This document shows, piece after piece, positions 59,520-64,000 of a stretch of DNA of 64,000 nt. Each line of letters opens with the position of its first letter. Positions within the stretch are counted from its first letter, which is position 1. Position numbers and translations under genes: made by a program. The DNA comes from Mya arenaria (Eukaryota; Mollusca; Bivalvia; Myida; Myidae): the NCBI RefSeq assembly GCF_026914265.1, contig NC_069124.1, positions 16,265,088 through 16,329,087 on the forward strand. The letters run 5' to 3'. The notes below the pieces were generated by a model, which saw only the letters and a list, made by a program, of their open reading frames with translations, did no database searches and was not told the DNA's origin.

Positions 59520-59965
59520 AGGGGGCGCAGGGTGATCCCCACCTCCTTTATAAGGGGTGCCCACTGGGTGAGCCTCCACCTCCTAAATAAGGGTTGTGCA
59601 CCTGGTCAGCCCCCTCCTCCTAAATAACGGGTTGCCCACTAGGTGAACCTCCACCTCAAAACTAAGGAGTGTGCGCCGAGTGAGCCCCCAATTCCTAAAT
59701 AAGGGGTGCACACTGAGTGAGCGCCCCACCTTCTAAATAAGTGTGCGCCGGGTGAGCCCGAAACCTCCTGAATAAGAGGTGCGTGCCGGATGAGCCCCCA
59801 CTTCTTAAATAAGGGGTGCGCACCGGGTGAGCCCCCACCCCCTAAATAAGGAGTGTGCGCCGGGTGAGCCTACACCACCTAAATAAGGGGCGCCCACCGG
59901 GTGAGCCCCACCTTCTAAATAAGGGGTGCGCACCGAATGAGCCGCCACCCCCCTAAATAAGCTAG
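59520..59965. repeat. Tandem array of about 36 bp, about 12 units
   Basis: Degenerate units contain 'cctaaataaggggtgcgcac' and 'cgggtgagcccccac'. Units vary from about 33 to 38 bp. The minus-strand frame through it is a repeat artefact. Confidence 0.92.
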
Positions 59966-60238
59966 TCAAGCAACACGAGCTCGTAAATTTTAATGAAACA
60001 ACAATCGAATGATTTTGTATGTATCTCAAGCTAATCTTTGTACACTTCCTTATAAATGTATCCCTTTATACCCAATTCCGGCTAGATAAAGTGGATGCTG
60101 TGATGACGTACATCGTATGTTTCAGTCCACATACCTTTTATTTGTACATTATGTTATTGTTAACCAGGAAACCAGGAAATCCAAATCATACTCCATTAAA
60201 TGAATGCAAATGTATCAATTGGACATGTATTGACAATA

Positions 60239-60400
60239 ATATAACCCTAGTGGAGTTTTATATGTGTTGATAGTTGTATAATGTCCCATAACGTGATAAT
60301 TAAATCTTATTTTCTGTTTTACCCAGCTGAAGCAACAGGAAACTATTTTAAAATAAGCCAGGGGCAACGGTCGGGGTCTGCATCATACTTTCAAGTATAT
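60239..60400 (+). repeat. Dispersed element, partner of 4467-4690
   Basis: See the matching order of blocks at 4467-4690. Here the core translates in one frame as AEATGNYFKISQGQRSGSAS, but the partner copy is not open in that frame. Confidence 0.55.
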
Positions 60401-61762
60401 TTGATATCGACCTGTATACCACTTTCATGCAAAATAATATTGCTCTCAATCATGTCAATGATGGCTTTAAGCTCAAATGTCTTAAGAGCTAATTGGATTT
60501 ATGTGTTGTGGTGTTCTATTGATTTAATTGTGAATGCGAAATCGATTGTAACCCAAACCATCAAGATTTTATAAAACCAAACTTGAATGCACGATAATCA
60601 AATAAGCATGAATCAACCGTGGGCGTACGTAATTAATGGATCACAAACACACCTTATATGGGCAACCATTCTGAAAATTGACAAGAATACAAGAATGCGA
60701 AACGTTTATTTGGCGCTACCCACCGCGAATTTGGTTGGATGGGTGCGATACTTTGAAAGCCTGTATAAAATACACCTTCAGACTAGAAAATGTCAAAACA
60801 GAACTAAAGAAAATAAATAACACCATAGCATAAGCGGAAAACAGTGATATTATTAAATCAGAACATGATACTGTGTCAGCCCTTGAAACTTACAAGGACA
60901 ACAACTCGTGTGGTTTTGATGGTATTAACAACTGAATAAGACGACATGGTGCTGTTAGAAGGTCTCCATGATGGGCACTTGCTCACAGAATACAAACGCT
61001 GATCGCTATGAGAACAGCCTAAATATTATTGTTATCGCGTTCAATGAAAAAGCAACTTCAATCGATCGCCAAGATGGTGGTTCATAAATGATGCATAGAA
61101 AACATACACATCTCGGAAGCACTGTACAATCAATATAACGATCTTATCGAATTTATTTTAATGTGCTGTACTTCGAACTTATTTCATTTTAAATGAATGG
61201 GGTCTAAACAATAAAGCGATGCACCCTATAACCATGAAGGAACTATGTGTCATTAAAATTGTTTTCTACACGGTATTGATATGTTATTATAAATAGACTT
61301 CGATATTTTTTTTTTAATAGTTCCATGATATATTGATGTGTATTTCTTTGATTGTATATAAAATTCAATTATTTTATATGATTGCTTGTATTTCATTAAC
61401 ATGAATACAGTTCTTTTTATTGTGTGTTGAATACTCTTTATGCCGTCTCTTCATTGTGGAAGATATAAAGACTATCTCAGTCTTTTCACACAGTTTTTAA
61501 TTCAATGCAGTAATTTCTTAACAGTTGACCAGTCTGACCGATGACAACGTCCAATGAACTACCTATACAGTTCAACAGTATAATGCCCAGTGTCATTGAA
61601 CATATATGAACAGCTTATCGTGTTAAGCTTGCCCTCACTATATCGTTCTCAAATTGTAATAATATAACATAAATGACTAGGAATGAAAAATCATACACGT
61701 CTATAAACATACTAGTTGGTAATGTAAACGTGTCAAATGCGATAACGAAATGTTATATATAG
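60401..61762. other. No gene recognised
   Basis: AT-rich sequence with short unsupported frames, at the 3' side of the HAD-type gene. Confidence 0.4.
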
Positions 61763-62389
61763 TTACTTCACTAAATAACAAATGCTCCCTGGTACCAATG
61801 AACTAAAATTTGTAATATTCACTTCTTCATCATCAAAGAACAGCACACTACCTCCTCTTGGCTCACTTGAAGCTGATAGGCCATGTTGGTCTTTATTAAC
61901 AACCATATCTACAAAGTCAGCTTCGTCTTCTACGCCATCACATTCAAGGTCTGAGAATGCGTCATCTTCCACCGTAGCGACTTCATCGTCACGTTCTGTT
62001 CCACCTAGTTCACGTCCATAACCGCTAAGTTCTAGGAAAGTTTCAGCCTTATCATAGCCACAAATGATTACTCTCCCCTTTCTTGCGTACTTCCCTCTAA
62101 CAATCTCAGGTGTATCTTTAAGGTCAACAAATATATCTAACAGACCGAGTTTTCCCACTTCAAACAATATTGTGTCCAAATTTATTCTTGATGGAGATAT
62201 CGCACTTATGATGTACATCCGACAGTTCATTTCATTTTTTAATTTCTCCAAAAACGACTTTTCCACCCTACTAGATATTGACCTAGTTTGTTTGTTATAC
62301 ATTTTTAAAGTGTTATCCCAGTCGAAAACTATTGTTGCATTTTCCGGTATTTTCGAGCCTGAAATACTCGTGCAAGTGTTAACACTCAT
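61763..62389 (-). CDS. HAD-superfamily phosphatase-like protein, intronless
   Basis: HAD enzymes form an aspartyl-phosphate intermediate and mostly act as phosphatases. The single frame codes 208 residues, starting at an ATG with A at -3. Motif I is IVFDWDNTLKMY, with Asp23 as nucleophile and Asp25 as acid/base. Motif II is probably YIISAISPS (Ser62 or Ser65). A Lys near residue 100-115 (KGRVIICGYDK) could be motif III. Motif IV is VLFFDDEEVN (Asp186-Asp187). An acidic, low-complexity insertion (about residues 128-170, with DDEVATVEDDAFSDLE) separates III from IV. No signal peptide or membrane span is seen. The substrate and closest subfamily are unknown. All catalytic residues are present. 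Absence of introns is unlike the neighbouring genes and could mean a retrocopy or acquired gene, though short intronless host genes exist. Confidence 0.7.
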   Translation of the reverse strand: MSVNTCTSISGSKIPENATIVFDWDNTLKMYNKQTRSISSRVEKSFLEKLKNEMNCRMYIISAISPSRINLDTILFEVGKLGLLDIFVDLKDTPEIVRGKYARKGRVIICGYDKAETFLELSGYGRELGGTERDDEVATVEDDAFSDLECDGVEDEADFVDMVVNKDQHGLSASSEPRGGSVLFFDDEEVNITNFSSLVPGSICYLVK

Positions 62390-63758
62390 ATTGGAACGTG
62401 TTTGAGTTATTCCTTAACGTTACCTGACACCATAAGAAAACGGGAAATCCCAATAATCTATATTTAGATTTACATTGTATTTATATTTAGATATGTTAAG
62501 TAATGAACTCATTCGGATGTCTTCGGCCTTTTCTTAACGAAAACAACCTCGAATGTATTTGGAAGGTTTATATACTCAAAAAGCGGTACGTTACTTTCCG
62601 CTATTTAGGCATTTCGAGATTTTCTGGCATTGTTAAAGTGCAGTAATTCATTGTTATTTCTTGCTAGATAGTCGGTAGGAGTGACCCCTTTGATCAGTTT
62701 GAAGAAAATATATATTTTAGGTTAAATGTTACTAAATTTTGTACATGTCAAATGACACCAAAGCAGGAGTTCATTCCCATCAAATCACTGTGCTCTTCTT
62801 CCATATAGTGAGCTGGGCTCTTCAAAGAGCGTAAGTAGTCTAAAACACTACTTTGAATTAATTATATAATTTAAAAAAATACGAACTACCCCAACCAGCA
62901 TACATCCGAGGTTGTTTTCGAGAAAAATGGCATTGGAGCTCCGAATGGTAATAAACTATGTTCAGAATGAAAAGGGAGAAAACTGCAATAGCCAATACAT
63001 ACTAAGGACTAGTGGGATAATGGGTGATTGTTCGAACATTTAGTGCGTTTCTTTCCCTCTAATGTTACATTTTTGTCGCACGCTCGTGATGTTTAAGGTG
63101 TGGGCTTATTGCATTGGACTAATATGAGTTCGATTTCAGATGATATTTTTAAATGTCCTGAATGCAGCATGCATTTTAACGAATTTAAGGGCGGAGATTG
63201 TACTTAACCCTAGTTATGTCATTCCCGACGTCCGGAAACTCACATTCAGCTAAATCATGCCAAAAGTTCTGAGTTCGGGATTCACTTCATGTTGATTTGT
63301 TCCCTATCCATGATACCTAGCTTAAAAATGAACCGCATCGTACGTGATTTTCTATGGTTTTGTGCGGCATTTCAATTAAATGGCATTCCAGGAATGAATA
63401 CTCGAATTCCGTGAGATATGTTTACAAGTAAAAATATGCTCTGCACCGTGATTTTGATATCTAAATTGACGTCCCAAACACAACGTCATTATAAAAGTAT
63501 ATTATTGATATGATTCGCATCATTAACAATACAAGAACCAGTTTATAATTTTAGTTGTTACTCTAACAGGGAATCTTTATGGAATTTGAATGAAAAATAA
63601 AAGATGCTATCAAATATGATTAAGGTCATAAAACGTCAAGAAACTTATGCCCTAATTACAACTCATTAAACGAAAAAAGTTTGGAAGGAATGAAATCACA
63701 CTTAAAAATGTATAACATATGGCTTCCTCCATTCACAAATAGTTCATTTGTTATAGTC
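62390..63758. other. No gene; short dispersed repeat
   Basis: GCATACATCCGAGGTTG at about 62899 matches the inverse of 3840-3880. Otherwise no gene or repeat is recognised. Confidence 0.45.
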
Positions 63759-64000
63759 AGGGGCGGATCCACGGTTCGACGTTAGAGGGGGCGTGACTTA
63801 GGGGCGTACCCCCTTTTTACTTGCACCCCTCCATCAGAAACGAAAGTTATTTTGTTTAAAGTGTTGGCAGGGGGTATTACTTACTCTCCTATTTTGAAAT
63901 AAAAAGTAAACTTGGACGATTTTAGAGGGGGCACGTGGCGGGTGCGCCGATGGCCAAAGATCGCGCGATGCGGCTCAAATGAAAGCTGTGTTGTTGATGG
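63759..64000. mobile_element. hAT-like element end, cut by the window
   Basis: It begins CAGGGGCGGATCCACGG, the commonest terminus of animal hAT-derived MITEs. It is followed by G-rich 'agagggggcgtgac' and 'ggggcgtacccccttt' words. The other end lies outside the window. Confidence 0.6.

Noticed and set aside
59805-60029. Minus-strand frame with GVGSPGAHS-type repeats
   Set aside because: It is the translation of the 36-bp tandem array.

Overview
The window is animal nuclear DNA and most likely comes from a bivalve mollusc. It is AT-rich and gene-poor. Host genes are split into small exons by long introns full of short elements. The transposon set (a Steamer-like Mag-type LTR element, tRNA-headed SINEs, TTAA-flanked and hAT-like MITEs, arrays with 130-160 bp units) is the kind seen in bivalve genomes. 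I cannot name the species from sequence alone.

Four genes are well supported, all read exon by exon with phase-consistent splice sites. (1) 1250-2284 (-): a two-exon dithiol glutaredoxin, 141 aa, CPYC active site. (2) 35911-46252 (+): a 13-exon secreted ADAMTS/reprolysin-like protein, 585 aa, with signal peptide, propeptide and furin site. Its zinc-binding motif carries Gln where the catalytic Glu is expected. (3) 53044-58715 (-): tubulin-binding cofactor A, four exons, 109 aa. (4) 61763-62389 (-): an intronless HAD-type phosphatase-like protein, 208 aa. Two weaker host genes are a coiled-coil protein (6748-7254, -) and a small single-pass membrane protein with a Cys-rich ectodomain (22959-26736, +).

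Mobile DNA dominates the rest. A Steamer-like Ty3/mdg4 element (10514-15188, -) has identical 187-bp LTRs, a 5-bp target duplication and one long gag-pol frame. It looks whole and very young. A multi-exon PIF/Harbinger (HARBI1-like) transposase gene lies at 17336-19488 (-) with a recognisable terminal repeat just upstream. LINE relics lie at about 29585-30000 (-), 33371-34190 (+) and 35045-35170 (-). Several MITE families, some with exact target duplications, fill the introns of the metalloprotease-like and TBCA genes.

Tandem repeats are abundant: (TAA)n at the start, a 157-bp array (9200-10160), a 28-bp minisatellite (47740-48915), a 56-bp satellite of about 21 units (50531-51725) and a roughly 36-bp G/C-rich array (59520-59965). 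The host genes show no functional link with each other. No CRISPR, rRNA or convincing functional tRNA gene was seen.
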